Positions 44,070-54,330 of a stretch of DNA of 64,000 bases are shown here, in pieces. The notes below the pieces were generated by a model. It did no database searches. It had not been told where the DNA came from and saw nothing but the letters and a program-made list of their open reading frames with translations. The number at the start of each line of letters is the position of its first letter. The first letter of the stretch is position 1. This DNA is from Bog-473 sp963764305 (lineage in GTDB: Bacteria; Actinomycetota; Acidimicrobiia; Acidimicrobiales; RAAP-2): contig CAVXSD010000010.1 of assembly GCA_963764305.1 (NCBI GenBank), positions 806,001 to 870,000 of the forward strand. Reading direction: 5' to 3'. Position numbers and translations under genes: made by a program.

Positions 44070-44732
44070 ATGGAAAACGCGGCCGTTCGAGAGTTCGCCG
44101 GAATCCACAACATGATTCGAGGACTCCTGCGACTCTTGGAGTCGGCGGTCTCAGCGGCGAAACCAGGTGACACCAACCAGATGAAGGTCCTTTCTGAGTT
44201 GGGCTTGTTCGCCGTCGCCGGTTCTCACTTTCATCACGGCTCGGAAGACGACTATTTCTGGCCGACGATTGTTAGAAACGGCGCTGACGAGTCCCTTCTG
44301 GAACCACTGGTCAAGGAACACCGTTCGATTGTCTCACTGCTCGACGAAATGGAGCGTGCCTTTCAAGGCCTTAGGAACGGGGTCTCAGATGCCCAGGCCA
44401 TCGAATCTCTCCGCGTGCTGGTGGGCCGCTTCAAGCACGACATGTTGACTCACCTCGACCATGAAGAACCGATCTTCTTCCCGTTGCTCGCCAAGTACAT
44501 GCCGGACGCCGAGTCTGAGCGGCTAGGCGCCGATCTCGCCAAGAAGACGCCACGTAAGGGCATATCTTGGCTTATGGGTGCGGTCGAGTATGGCATGACC
44601 AAGGAACAGGCGACCGAGTTCCTGGCTACGCTCCCAAAGCCAATCCAGTGGATTCGCCCTTTGCTGTTACGTAAGTACAAGAGTCGTTGTGGCGTCCTGG
44701 GCGTCGATCCTGCTACTCCATCGAAGCACTAG
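44070..44732 (+). CDS. Hemerythrin HHE domain protein
   Basis: 220 residues. Iron-ligand motifs are in order: FAGIHNMIRGLLRLL (His13), SHFHHGSEDDYFWPTI near 52-62, VKEHRSIVSLLDEME near 90, and FKHDMLTHLDHEEPIFFPLL near 125-140. This matches the four-helix, di-iron hemerythrin-like fold (H, H-x-x-x-E, H, H-x-x-x-E). The C-terminal ~70 residues form an extra helical region. Possible roles are O2/NO sensing or iron handling; none can be chosen. ATG with no strong ribosome site. Confidence 0.85.
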   Translation: MENAAVREFAGIHNMIRGLLRLLESAVSAAKPGDTNQMKVLSELGLFAVAGSHFHHGSEDDYFWPTIVRNGADESLLEPLVKEHRSIVSLLDEMERAFQGLRNGVSDAQAIESLRVLVGRFKHDMLTHLDHEEPIFFPLLAKYMPDAESERLGADLAKKTPRKGISWLMGAVEYGMTKEQATEFLATLPKPIQWIRPLLLRKYKSRCGVLGVDPATPSKH

Positions 44733-44936
44733 GGCGGCCCGTAGAGTTACCGCCCCCGTTGCATCAGGGAAGTGCCGATACCGAGCAGGTCCGAGGGTGC
44801 CCCCTATCGCCGGGTATGGGAGACAGGGTCGCTCACAGTGTGGGAGCAGCGAGCGCCATTGAGGTCTTCACTCGGCTACAGCGGGTCTCGTAGACCATCT
44901 TGCTCGAAGGGCGCCGCCAGAGTTGGATTGGGGGAC

Positions 44937-45722
44937 ATGGACTTCTCCACGATCGAGGTGAGCTTCAGCGATGCCCGAGGTGCCATCACTCTGCACCGCC
45001 CCGACAAGCTGAACCCGCTCAGCACAATCACCCTCACTGAACTGGCCGAAGCGGCCCGGTTCTTCGACGCGAGGCACGAGGTGAAGGTCGTCGTTATTGG
45101 CGGCCGGGGGCGGGCGTTCTGCGCCGGTGCCGACCTGGCTGCGTTCTCCACGGGTGACGGCTCGGCGCCGTCTGCCAGTGCTCTTCGCGACGCGGCTGAC
45201 GCCGGGCGCCTCATGGCAGAGGCCATCGAGTCGATGCGAGCCGTCACGGTGGCGAGACTGCACGGCCACTGTGTGGGTGGAGGGCTTGTCCTCGCCGCCG
45301 CGTGTGATCTGCGTGTCGCCGCTGACGATACCCGGTTCTCGATCCCTGAGGTCGATCTCGGGATACCTCTCGCCTGGGGTGGGATTCCCCGTCTTATCCG
45401 CGAGATAGGCCCGGCCATGACCAAGGAGCTGGTGATGACCTGTCGGCCGTTCAGCGCAGCTGAGGCACACGCCGCGGGCTTTCTTAACCGGGTCGTCCCC
45501 GCAGCCGAACTCGACGCGTCGGTGGAGGCCCTCGTCGGTCAGCTCGAGAGCAAGTCACTGCTGACCCTCTCCGCGACGAAGCTGCACGTGAACGCCGTCA
45601 CCGAGGGTATGGTCAGCACGGCTCGCGCCTGGAACGACGCGGACACACTGGTAACGGCGCTCCGTGATCCCGAGTCAAGGGCGCTGGCCGCGGCCTACCT
45701 GAATCGATTCGCAGGCACCTGA
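44937..45722 (+). CDS. Enoyl-CoA hydratase/isomerase family protein
   Basis: 261 residues, crotonase fold. GAITLHRPDKLNPLSTITLTEL, VVVIGGRGRAFCAGADLAAF (oxyanion loop 1), HGHCVGGGLVLAAACDLRVAADDTRFSIPEVDLGIPLAWGG (oxyanion loop 2) and AAEAHAAGFLNRVVPAAEL are all in place. The catalytic region reads PEVDLGIPLAWGG, where canonical hydratases have a second Glu further on, so hydratase activity is not assured. The ATG at 44937 is used since upstream codons do not resemble the family. Confidence 0.88.
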   Translation: MDFSTIEVSFSDARGAITLHRPDKLNPLSTITLTELAEAARFFDARHEVKVVVIGGRGRAFCAGADLAAFSTGDGSAPSASALRDAADAGRLMAEAIESMRAVTVARLHGHCVGGGLVLAAACDLRVAADDTRFSIPEVDLGIPLAWGGIPRLIREIGPAMTKELVMTCRPFSAAEAHAAGFLNRVVPAAELDASVEALVGQLESKSLLTLSATKLHVNAVTEGMVSTARAWNDADTLVTALRDPESRALAAAYLNRFAGT

Positions 45723-45846
45723 CAAATCGGGCCTACTTGGCTTATCCGCGTATCCCAGAACATTCAATGTGTGAGGACCTCCTTGCCACTCGCACGGGCA
45801 ACCATTGGGTTGTCTCAACACCCAAGCGAGCACAAGGAGGTCCTTC

Positions 45847-46116
45847 ATGAGCATGGTAGGTGGACTCGATCTGCACCGGCGACAGATCACCTACGACGTC
45901 TTGGACGTCGATTCAGGGGAGATCTGGCGAGGACGCCTCTGGCAGCCGGACCGGTCGCGGTTCCGGTACTGGCTCGAACACGAGGTCAGCGCTCGAGCAC
46001 AAGGCGGCTCGGTGGCGCTCGCAGTGGAGGGCTGCACGGGTTGGCGCTACGTCGTCGAGGAAATCTCGGCAGTGGGCTTCGCACCGTTCCTCGCCGAGCC
46101 GGCCGACAGGCCGTAA
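45847..46116 (+). mobile_element. IS110-family transposase N-terminal remnant (third subgroup)
   Basis: 89 codons with AAGGAGGTCC just before the ATG. MSMVGGLDLHRRQITYDVLDVDSGEIWRG and VALAVEGCTGWRYVVEEI belong to the DEDD nuclease domain of IS110-like transposases, but nothing of domain 2 follows. An inverted repeat (GGACCTCCTTG / CAAGGAGGTCC, 45776-45842) brackets the leader. The truncation joins directly to the FMN oxidase gene 26 bp on. Confidence 0.7.
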
Positions 46117-46141
46117 TCCGAGCGGGCTAGCGTCGGCCACG

Positions 46142-47339
46142 ATGGCGCTGTTCCCCGATCGCTCTCTGGGCTTGGCTCCGGCCTCGGTCCGCGACTACCG
46201 CGAACTGGCCCGGCGGCGGCTCCCCCGCCAGCTGTTCGATTACATCGACGGCGGCGCCTACGAGGAGTCGACGCTGCGGGCCAACGAAGACGACCTCGCC
46301 GCCATCCACCTGCGCCAGCGCGTGCTGCGGGACGTGTCCGAGCTGCAGCTGGCCACCACCGTGCTGGGCCAGTCCCTGGCCATGCCGCTCGTACTCGGGC
46401 CGGTCGGTCTGGCCGGCATGTACGCCACGCGCGCCGAGGTGCAGGCGGCCCAGGCTGCTGAGCAGATGGGCATCGCCTTCTGCGAGTCGACCGTGTCCAT
46501 CTGCAGCATCGAGGAGGTCGACCGTGCCACCACCGCGCCGTTCTGGTTCCAGCTCTACGTCATGCGCGACCGGGCCTACGCCGAGGACCTGATGTCCCGT
46601 GCCTCCAGCGTCGGCTGTCCCGTGCTGGTGCTCACCGTCGACCTCGCGGTTGTAGGCGCCCGCTATCGGGAGGTGCGCAACGGCATGGCGGGACCCCAGC
46701 GGTTGCCGGGCCGGATCGTCCAGGCCCTCGACTTCGGCCTGCACCCGCGCTGGGCGCGCGACGTGGCCGTCCGGGGCCGGCCGCACACCTTCGGCAACCT
46801 CGAGAAGGCGATACCCGGGGCGACCAGCCCGGACGCGTTCAAGGAGTGGGTGGACCACCAGTTCGACCCCTCGGTCACGTGGGACGACCTCGACTGGGTA
46901 CGCCGCACGTGGCCGGGTCGGCTCGTGCTCAAGGGCATCCTCGACCCGGAGGACCGCGCGGCGGGCCGCCGACGCCGGTGTCGACGGGATCGTGGTCTCC
47001 AACCACGGCGGACGCCAGCTCGACAGCACTCCGTCCACGATCGCCGCCCTGCCAGCCGTCGTCGACGCGGTGGGCGATTCCCTCGAGGTGCTGGTCGACG
47101 GGGGCATCCGCAGCGGCCTCGACGTGGTCAAGGAGCTGGCGCTCGGCGCCCGGGCCTGCCTGGTGGGCCGGGCCTGGGCCTGGTCGGTGGCCGCCGGCGG
47201 GCGCCAGGGAGTGGTCGACGTGCTGCGCACCATGAGAGGTGAGCTGAAGGTGGCCCTGTCGCTGACCGGGGCCGGCGATGTCCACGCCCTCGACCCGAGC
47301 GCCCTGCTCGACGGAGACGGCCGGCCACTCGGCACCTAA
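46142..47339 (+). pseudogene. FMN-dependent alpha-hydroxy-acid oxidase (LldD-like), frameshifted
   Basis: Reads as an almost complete lactate oxidase/LldD-type enzyme: ARRRLPRQLFDYIDGGAYEESTLRANEDDL, LVLGPVGLAGMYATRAEVQAAQAAEQMGIAFCEST, FWFQLYVMRDR and LVLTVDLAVVGARYREVRNG. An extra C near 46954 then shifts the frame, and the essential part IVVSNHGGRQLDSTPSTIAALP (catalytic His and Arg) continues in another frame to 47339. One base restores a full-length protein, so a recent mutation or a sequencing error is possible. Confidence 0.75.
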
Positions 47340-47736
47340 CGACCGAATGGGCCCGGGACGGGCGTCGTGTTCGAGGTAACCGACCCCCACGGACGGCGGT
47401 TCACCCCGTCTGCCGACTGTGTTGACTGGGACTGCTTCATTCGACTTGACAGGTCCTCGATTCCGAGTCCACGCACGATGCGAATGCCGGTGCTCTCGCT
47501 CACACCAGCGCTCTGGCCGGCCCCGAGGTGTCGGGGGGTGGCAGTTCGCGACGGGCAAGCACCCGAACGTCGATGACGCGCCCGAAGCCGGCGTAAGGAG
47601 ACACTGCAGCACGATTGACCGATGCGCGTCATGGGACACCTGCATCTCCCCAGAAGCCCGGTGGTGAGGGGTTTGTCTCCCCACCAGCACTGCCTGCTTC
47701 CTTTGTCGCTGCCTTGGGCATGTCAGTAGGGTCCGG
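47340..47736. other. Intergenic stretch without a recognisable gene
   Basis: Short frames on both strands read as low-complexity or Arg-rich peptides and have no ribosome sites. Nothing is supported here. Confidence 0.3.
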
Positions 47737-48558
47737 ATGGTGAGTGCCAAGGAAATCGAGTCGGCACTGTCCGCCGGTGAGGGCGCGGTCGACACGCTGC
47801 GCAGGCTCCTCGCCCAGACGGTGGCCAAGGTCATCCGAAATGACCCCGAGGAGGCGGCCACCGCGCTCGAGCTCGGCATCATTGACCATCGTTGGCTGGA
47901 CGACCCGATCAATCAGCCGATTTCTCCGAGCAAGCCGACCGAGATCCTCGAGCACTTCCTGGCGCGATCAGTGGAACGTAAACCGTCGCTGCTCTCGACC
48001 ATGGGCCTCAGCGCCGTCCAACTCCTGGCTTCCCTCCGGAGCCACGGGACCGGCGAGGTCGAGGTGGTGACGGTCGCTTTTACGGATCTCGAGGGGTTCA
48101 CGTCATTTACCGATACCCACGGAGACACCGCAGCGGCGGCGATGATCAGCGAGCAGAATCGGGCGGCCGGCCCCATCGTGCGCCGCTGGCACGGGCGCGT
48201 GGTGAAGCACCTAGGTGACGGGCTGCTCTGCACCTTTCCCGACGCCAACGGCGGAATCCGAGCTGCGCTCGAACTACTCGAGACCTCGCCCGCTCCACTG
48301 CGCCTGCGCGCCGGCCTACACGTCGGAGAAGCAGTGGTCACTCAGGACGACGTTGTCGGTCAGGTCGTCAACATCGCCGCCCGGGTCACAGAGACAGCCA
48401 AGGGGAACCAGGTTGTGGTGACCGCGGAAACTGCAAGGGCAGCCGGTGCAATTCCCGGTGCCGAGTTCCGACGACTCCGCAAGCGGCGCCTCAAGGGCAT
48501 CTCTGAGCGTGTGGAGTTGTGCGAGGTGGTTCCGGTGCCGGCATCACCCGTTCGATGA
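47737..48558 (+). CDS. Class III adenylate/guanylate cyclase
   Basis: 273 residues. A helical N-terminus (LRRLLAQTVAKVIRNDPEEAATALELGIIDHRWLD) precedes the cyclase domain from about 105: VVTVAFTDLEGFTSFTDTHGDTAAAAM (first metal Asp), HLGDGLLCTFPDANGG (second Asp), LRAGLHVGEAVVTQDDVVGQVVNIAARV (transition-state Arg/Asn region). One gene of the region also carries such a domain (42434), so two second-messenger enzymes lie within 5 kb. Soluble by sequence. Start at 47737 or the next codon (GTG). Confidence 0.85.
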   Translation: MVSAKEIESALSAGEGAVDTLRRLLAQTVAKVIRNDPEEAATALELGIIDHRWLDDPINQPISPSKPTEILEHFLARSVERKPSLLSTMGLSAVQLLASLRSHGTGEVEVVTVAFTDLEGFTSFTDTHGDTAAAAMISEQNRAAGPIVRRWHGRVVKHLGDGLLCTFPDANGGIRAALELLETSPAPLRLRAGLHVGEAVVTQDDVVGQVVNIAARVTETAKGNQVVVTAETARAAGAIPGAEFRRLRKRRLKGISERVELCEVVPVPASPVR

Positions 48559-48587
48559 GCCATTCAACCGGTCCGAGAAGTAACCGA

Positions 48588-50252
48588 TCAGGGACGAAGG
48601 CCTCTCGCCACGGGCGCTGGGCGCGAGTCTCCTCTCGTAGTGCTGTCCGCAGACTCGTTGTCCGCTCGGGCAGGCAACAGGGCAATGACGAGTATTGTCC
48701 CGACGACCGCCGTGGCGGCGCCGATACTCAACGCCAGGTCCATGCCGCTGACAAAGGCGCGGTTTGCAACGCCGACGAGTGCCCGCCCGAGGGCACCTCC
48801 GATGTGGTTGGCGACCGCGATCGCTCCGCCCAAGGAACCTGTAATGAAGTGGGTCGCAGCCGTTGGCACGTGGTAGTGGTTGAGCACAGCCGTCAGACGA
48901 TTCTGGTAGCGGGTGTTCAGCAGGCTCCCGAGTACGGCGACGCCCAGAGCGCCTCCGAGCTGCAGCGATGCACTGTTGGTCCCGGAAGCCACGCCTGCTT
49001 GCTCCGGCGGCACCGAGCCCATGATCGACTCGGTCGTCGGTGCCATGACGAGGGCCGTGCCAAATCCGATGATCATGAACGCGGGAAAGACGTCGGCATA
49101 GGACCCGCCGAGCGTCGTCTGGGCGAAGAGAAACATGCCGGTGGCCACGGCACCCATGCCACAAGCCACAACAACCTTCGTGCCGAGCCAGCGGACGAGG
49201 TAGCTCGACATCGGTGCGCCGACCAGGAGAATGAGTGCGATCGGTGCGATTCGAATGCCGGTCTGCAGAGGCGTGTAGCCGAGGGTGAACTGCAGATACT
49301 GGGTTGCAACGAACAACAGACCCATGAGCGCAAAGATGACCAGCGACACGGTGCCGATAGCCACACTGAAGCGTCGCGAACGAAAGAAGGAGAGCTCGAG
49401 CATCGGATGGCTGCAGTGACGCTCCCAGCCGACGAAACCGGCCAGGCATGCGAGCCCAGTCCCCACCCCGACGGCGACGAGAGGTGAACTCCACGTCCGA
49501 GTCGATGCTTCGATGATTCCCCAAATCAGCAGGCTCATACCCGCGATCGAAAGCAGCGCACCAACGGGATCGGGTCGCTTGCTCGAGGGGTTGCGCGAGT
49601 TCGGCACGAACCAGATAGCAGCAACGAACCCAAGAATCGCCAAGGGGAGGTTGACGAAGAAGATGGAGCCCCACCAGTAGTGAGCGAGAAGCCAACCGCC
49701 GACAATCGGGCCAATCGCAATCCCCAGACCGCTCGTTCCGGACCAGATACCGATCGCCAGCGCCCGCTCTTCAGGCTTCCGGTAGATGTTCGTCAAGATC
49801 GAAAGGGTCGACGGCATGATCATTGCCGCACCAGCACCCATGATGGCACGTGTTGCAATGAGCCAGTGTGGGGTCGCCGAGAACGCGGCCGCGACCGATC
49901 CCACTGCAAAACATGCGAGGCCAGTCATGAAGATCCACTTGCGACCGAACCGGTCGCCGGTGCTGCCAGCGACGAGCAGGAGACCGGCCAGCACCACAGC
50001 ATACGCGTCTACGATCCATTGGAGCTGGCTGGAGGATGCGTGGAGTTCTCGGACAAGCGTCGGCAGTGCCACATTCACGATCGTGTTGTCCAAGCTCACG
50101 ATCAGCAGGGTGATGCAGAGCACCGCCAGGGTGAGGCCCCGAGGAATGCGTCGACTGGCCCCGGACTCTGCACCATCGGCGGCAGTTCCAGAACCTTCGG
50201 CGATTGACCCTTGGTTATCGTCTGACCCCGCCCTGACCCCGTAGGCGTGCAT
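48588..50252 (-). CDS. DHA2-type MFS drug exporter (EmrB/QacA family)
   Basis: 554 residues with fourteen hydrophobic segments. VLCITLLIVSLDNTIVNVALPTL is the DHA2 motif D1 region. GSTGDRFGRKWIFMTGLACFAVGSVAAAF is motif A, and ALAIGIWSGTSGLGIAIGPIVGGWLL is motif C of antiporters. Exports drugs or other organic compounds using the proton gradient; substrate unknown. An in-frame GTG at 50282 could lengthen it by 10 residues. Confidence 0.9.
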   Translation of the reverse strand: MHAYGVRAGSDDNQGSIAEGSGTAADGAESGASRRIPRGLTLAVLCITLLIVSLDNTIVNVALPTLVRELHASSSQLQWIVDAYAVVLAGLLLVAGSTGDRFGRKWIFMTGLACFAVGSVAAAFSATPHWLIATRAIMGAGAAMIMPSTLSILTNIYRKPEERALAIGIWSGTSGLGIAIGPIVGGWLLAHYWWGSIFFVNLPLAILGFVAAIWFVPNSRNPSSKRPDPVGALLSIAGMSLLIWGIIEASTRTWSSPLVAVGVGTGLACLAGFVGWERHCSHPMLELSFFRSRRFSVAIGTVSLVIFALMGLLFVATQYLQFTLGYTPLQTGIRIAPIALILLVGAPMSSYLVRWLGTKVVVACGMGAVATGMFLFAQTTLGGSYADVFPAFMIIGFGTALVMAPTTESIMGSVPPEQAGVASGTNSASLQLGGALGVAVLGSLLNTRYQNRLTAVLNHYHVPTAATHFITGSLGGAIAVANHIGGALGRALVGVANRAFVSGMDLALSIGAATAVVGTILVIALLPARADNESADSTTRGDSRPAPVARGLRP

Positions 50253-50282
50253 CACGTCCAGTCTGCTCGCGGAGAGAAGCAC

Positions 50283-51264
50283 CGGGCAGGGCCGAAGGGC
50301 ACACCGTCACGAACCGCGTTACTTGGGGCCCAGTCTTGGATCACCGAATAGTAGATGACTCCACTACAGACGGACCGATAGAAAGCCCCCGCGGTTCCTC
50401 GTCCTCAGGAGGTTGCTGCGACGGGTGCCGGAACCTGGGCACTTTCCGCAATCTGCGTCTCGGACCACACCACCGAGCCAGCGGTCAGCCGCATGTCGAA
50501 CTCCAGATACGCGCCGCCAAGGAACGTGTCCACTTCAAGTCGATGAACTGGATCAACACCGGAGCGGGCTGGATACGTGACCGACGAGGGACCGGTGAAG
50601 CGGAGGTCGTTCCCAAAGGCATCAGCGCGGACCGCAAGGTCGCACTGCCACCAGACTAGCTCGTGAACCTGTGTCGCTCCTGGGGGACCAGGAAGATGCC
50701 GGAGCGGATAGAAGGGCGTCCCCGAGGGCAATACGGCGTCGAGGAGATCAGCGGACGAACATTCTCTCCTCGAGATTGCCGAGGCGTAGTGGGCGTCATG
50801 TCTGACCTCCGGGACCCCGAGTTTTCATTTCGTCCGTCAGGTCCAACGAGTAAGCGGGATTGACCGCCCGACAGGGCTCATGAGGTACTCGCCGGCTGCG
50901 CCGATGAAGATCCCCCCAGCCAGCGTGAAGGCGGTATGCAATGCCTTTGGGGGCCAGAGACCTCCCGGACCCGAGATTCCGTTCTCGAAAATCTCTCGGT
51001 GTGCTTGGGAGCCTGCCTCTGGATCACTCGCATGGCGGGCCCCGTACTCACCCACGACGGCGTGGACCTCCGCGGCAGACGCCGCTCAGGAAGCGGACAA
51101 ATGCGACTGGGTCGGCTACCGCCACGCCCTACATGCTGACAGTTCAGAGTCCGGCAGCTGGTTACGGCGAAGACTCCGACCCATCAGATCGGCCTCCCAA
51201 CCGGCGAGCTCCTATCACTTGTCAACCCCTCTTTGGGGGCTCGGGAGTGAAACCCCAGAGCTCA
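50283..51264. other. Gene-poor stretch with two weak reading frames
   Basis: About 1 kb without a confident gene. A minus-strand frame at 50405-50731 (108 residues, with VWWQCDLAVRADAF and HRLEVDTFLGGAYLEFDMRLTAGSVVW) has protein-like composition and could be a remnant. A second minus-strand frame, 50837-51055, contains LHTAFTLAGGIFIGAAGEYL. Neither has family assignment or a clear ribosome site. Decayed island DNA is the likely explanation. Confidence 0.3.
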
Positions 51265-51735
51265 ACCGAGCAGGTCCGCCACGACCTGGCCCTCGAGCTC
51301 CTCGACGACGTGCGCCGACTCGACGAGCAGACCAAGGAGTCACACCGCCGGATCCGCATCGCCATCAAGGCGTCGGGTACCTCGCTGACTGAGATCTACG
51401 GAGTCGGTCCGATCATCGCCGCGCAGCTCATCGGCTATGCCGGCGATGTGCGCCGTTTCGCCAACCGCGATGCCTTCGCCTCCTACAACGGGACGGCACC
51501 GGTCGAGTTCGCTTCGGGCGGCCGAGTCGTGCACCGGGTCTCCCAACGCGGGAACCGTCAGCTCAACCACGCGCTGCACATGGCCGTTACCCAGATCCGC
51601 AATCCTGGGACCATGGGACGCATCTACTTCGAGCGAAAGGTCGCCGAGGGCAAGACCAAAAAGGAAGCTCTCCGCTCGCTCAAGCGCCAGATCAGCAACG
51701 CCGTCTACCGACAGCTCATCCTCGACGCCCGATAG
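51265..51735 (+). mobile_element. IS110-family transposase C-terminal remnant
   Basis: 157 codons matching the second half of the transposase at 20820-21859 residue by residue (EQVRHDLALELLDDVRRLDEQTKESHRR, YGVGPIIAAQLIGYAGDVRRF, FASYNGTAPVEFASGG and ALRSLKRQISNAVYRQL). The N-terminal nuclease half is missing, since the match begins abruptly at 51265. Downstream, GGCTCTTCGGCGAAGTCAC-like end sequence is also shared. Confidence 0.8.
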
Positions 51736-52179
51736 GGGGTCCGGGAGGACACTCAGGGACGACTCCAAGCCTGCGTGACCGGTTCTTCACCCTGCGCGAC
51801 CGGTTCTTCGGCGAAGTCACTCCCGAACCCAAAGAAACCCTACGCCGTCGTGACCTTCCCTGGCGGCTCGATTCGTCGCGCCCAGAAGTACTGGAAATAG
51901 GGGTCTTGACTCAAAGAGGATTCGTACGGGGCGACCTCAATATCGGGCAACCTCGCTGCTCACGAACTCCAAGATCCGCATGGCAAATGCGATTTCTTCC
52001 GCCCGCCGAGGCGGCGGCGGAGCCGCCGGCCGAGGGCAGGGCGGCCTTGAACTGATGGGGAAAGTGGGTCCTGTCCGGTCTCTCCACACCATTCCGGAGC
52101 ACGTCCCAGTACCTAGGACGCCCCTGAAATAGTGGCCTCTCGATTCGCGAAATGGGCTGGGGTGGGCGAGAATTTGTCC
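51736..52179. other. Intergenic stretch between two IS remnants
   Basis: Holds the IS110 end with a tandem GACCGGTTCTTC repeat (about 51776-51807) and then unassigned DNA. No gene is supported. Confidence 0.3.
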
Positions 52180-53752
52180 ATGGCACTTGGTCGCTCAAAG
52201 GTCCAGCAGCGCTTCGAGAGTCCGAGGGAGATCCTCGGCGATCGGCTGAAGGAGGGTTCGCTCTATCGCCTGTTGGCCGACCACGGAGAGCGGCTCTACA
52301 GCGACGACTACTTCGCCGATCTCTATGCCGAGTCGGCCCGGGGGCGACCGACCATCGCGGCCCGGGTGATGGCCACGGTCATGGTGCTCCAGGCCTTCGA
52401 GGGCCTGAGTGACGCCGAGGCGGTCGACCGGCTCAGCTTCGACCTGCGCTGGCAGGCGGCCGCGGGGGTCGACACCGGCTATGTGGCCTTCCATCCGACC
52501 TCCCTCGTCGGCCAGCGCAACCGCCTGCGGGCCTCTGAGCGCCCCCGGCGCCTCTTCGAGGACACCAAGGTGGTGGCCAAAGAGACCGGGGCGATGAAGG
52601 GCCGGGCCGCGTCCTCGACTCGACCCCACTCCATGACGCCGTGGCCACCCAAGACACCGTCACCCAGCTGCGCGCCGCATCCGCAAGCTGCTCGTTGCCC
52701 TCGACCAGGTGGCCAGCCCCCTGGCCGAAGATGTGCGATCCGTCCTTGTCCGCGACGACGACTACGACACCGTCGGCAAGCCGCCGTGTGATTGGGACGA
52801 CAAGGGTGCCCGCGACGCCCTCGTCGACGCACTGGTGCGTGACACGCTGGCCGCGCTCGGTGCCATTGACGGGGAGGCCCTGCCAGCCAGCGCCGCCGCC
52901 GCCGCCGACCTGTTGGCCCTCGTCGCCGGCCAAGATGTCGAAGAAGGCGACGACGGGGTCTTTCGCATCGTCCACAAGGTGGCCAAAGGACCGGGTCATC
53001 TCGACGGTCGACCCCGAGGCCCGCCACGGCCACAAGTCGCGCAACCGCCGCTTCGACGGCTACAAGGCCCACCTCTCGATCGACCCCGACTCAGAGCTCA
53101 TCGACGAGGTGGCCGTCACGCCGGCCAACGCCCCTGACCGCGACGCCGTCGACGAGCTGGTGGGGACCCTGGCCGACGAGGAGGACAAGCCCGAGATCCT
53201 GGGCGATTCGGCCTATGCCGACGGCGCCACCCGAGCGGCGTTGCGCGAAGCCGGCTTCGAGGTGGTGGCCAAGGTGCCGCCGGTGCGCAATGCCACGGGC
53301 CTCTTCACCAAGGACCGCTTCGATGTGGACCTCGAGACCAACAGCGTGACCTGTCCGGTCGGCCAGCGCGTCGCCATCAACCCCACCCGCGACGGTGCTG
53401 GACGCGCTTCGTTCAAGGTCCACTGCACCCACTGCCCCTTGCGCCGGGCGTGCACCAAGTCACGCTCGGGGCGCACGATCAGCATCGGCCGCTACGAAGA
53501 CCTCCTCCAGACGGCCGCTCCGAGCAGAGCACCCCCGAGTGGCAAGCGCGTTATCGGGCCGACCGTCCCAAGGTCGAGCGCAAGATCTCCCACTTCGTCC
53601 GCCGCCCCTGGGGCGGCCGCCATGCCCGGGTGCGCGGCAAGCGACGAATCGCGACCGACGTCGACACCCGGGCCGGTGCCATCAACTGGGCTCGACTGGC
53701 CGTGCTTGGACTGGATCATGACGGTGCCCGATGGAGCGTGGCGGGGCCCTGA
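52180..53752 (+). mobile_element. IS1182-like transposase, multiply frameshifted
   Basis: ATG at 52180. SPREILGDRLKEGSLYRLLADHGERLYSDDYFADLYAESARGRPTIAARVMATVMVLQAFEGLSDAEAVDRL is the DUF772-type N-terminal domain. Further pieces DDYDTVGKPPCDWDDKGARDAL, then SRNRRFDGYKAHLSIDPDSELIDEVAVTPANAPD, LGDSAYADGATRAALREAG and ERKISHFVRRPWGGRHARVRG lie in at least three different frames. The DDE nuclease domain cannot be made as one protein. A dead IS copy. Confidence 0.82.
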
Positions 53753-54069
53753 GAAGGCCTTCGAGGGCCACACTGGGTCGCGCTGATGCCCTCCTTCCCG
53801 GCGGTGTGGCCGCGACGTGCTCTTCACACGAGGACTCGGCATCTGCCCACGATCGCCGCGTCCTACCCGCGTCGAGCCCCAGTACCCCATCTTGTGCTCC
53901 GCGGAGCCAGCGGGGGCCCTTACTTCAGGGGCGTCCTAGGGTATTCGAGCAGCGTTACGTCGATCGCTGTTGCACCTTGCGGGTGCGTACCCTGTAACAC
54001 AGCACCCGCAAAATACATCTCAGGTTTAGGTGGTCATGGGAGCCATCCGGCCCGACACGTTCTCGAAGA
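53753..54069. other. Intergenic stretch after the IS1182-like element
   Basis: No reading frame here looks like a protein. It lies between the IS end and the convergent toxin gene. Confidence 0.3.
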
Positions 54070-54330
54070 TCAAGACTCGTAGTGGTACCGGGCCTGCAGC
54101 ACGACGATGTCGTCGCCCTCGACCATGTAGACCAAGCGGTGCTCGCCGTCGATCCGTCTCGACCAGCATCCCTGGAGGACATGGCGCAGCGGCTCGGGCT
54201 TGCCGATGCCGGCGAAGGGCTCCCGCAACGTGTCTTCGATGAGCCGGTTGATCCGTTTCACCATCTTCTTGTCGACTGACTGCCAATGGAGATAGTCGGA
54301 CCAACCGTGCGGCGTGAAGACCAGCCTCAC
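54070..54330 (-). CDS. YoeB/Txe-type mRNA interferase toxin
   Basis: 86 residues, full family length. MRLVFTPHGWSDYLHWQSVDKKMVKRINRLIEDTLREPFAGIGKPEPLRHVLQGCWSRRIDGEHRLVYMVEGDDIVVLQARYHY follows the YoeB pattern closely, including the C-terminal R-Y-H-Y and the Glu/Arg/His used for RNA cleavage. YoeB toxins bind the ribosome and cut mRNA at start codons. Its ATG overlaps the antitoxin stop by 4 bp, giving antitoxin-first translation. Confidence 0.9.
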   Translation of the reverse strand: MRLVFTPHGWSDYLHWQSVDKKMVKRINRLIEDTLREPFAGIGKPEPLRHVLQGCWSRRIDGEHRLVYMVEGDDIVVLQARYHYES

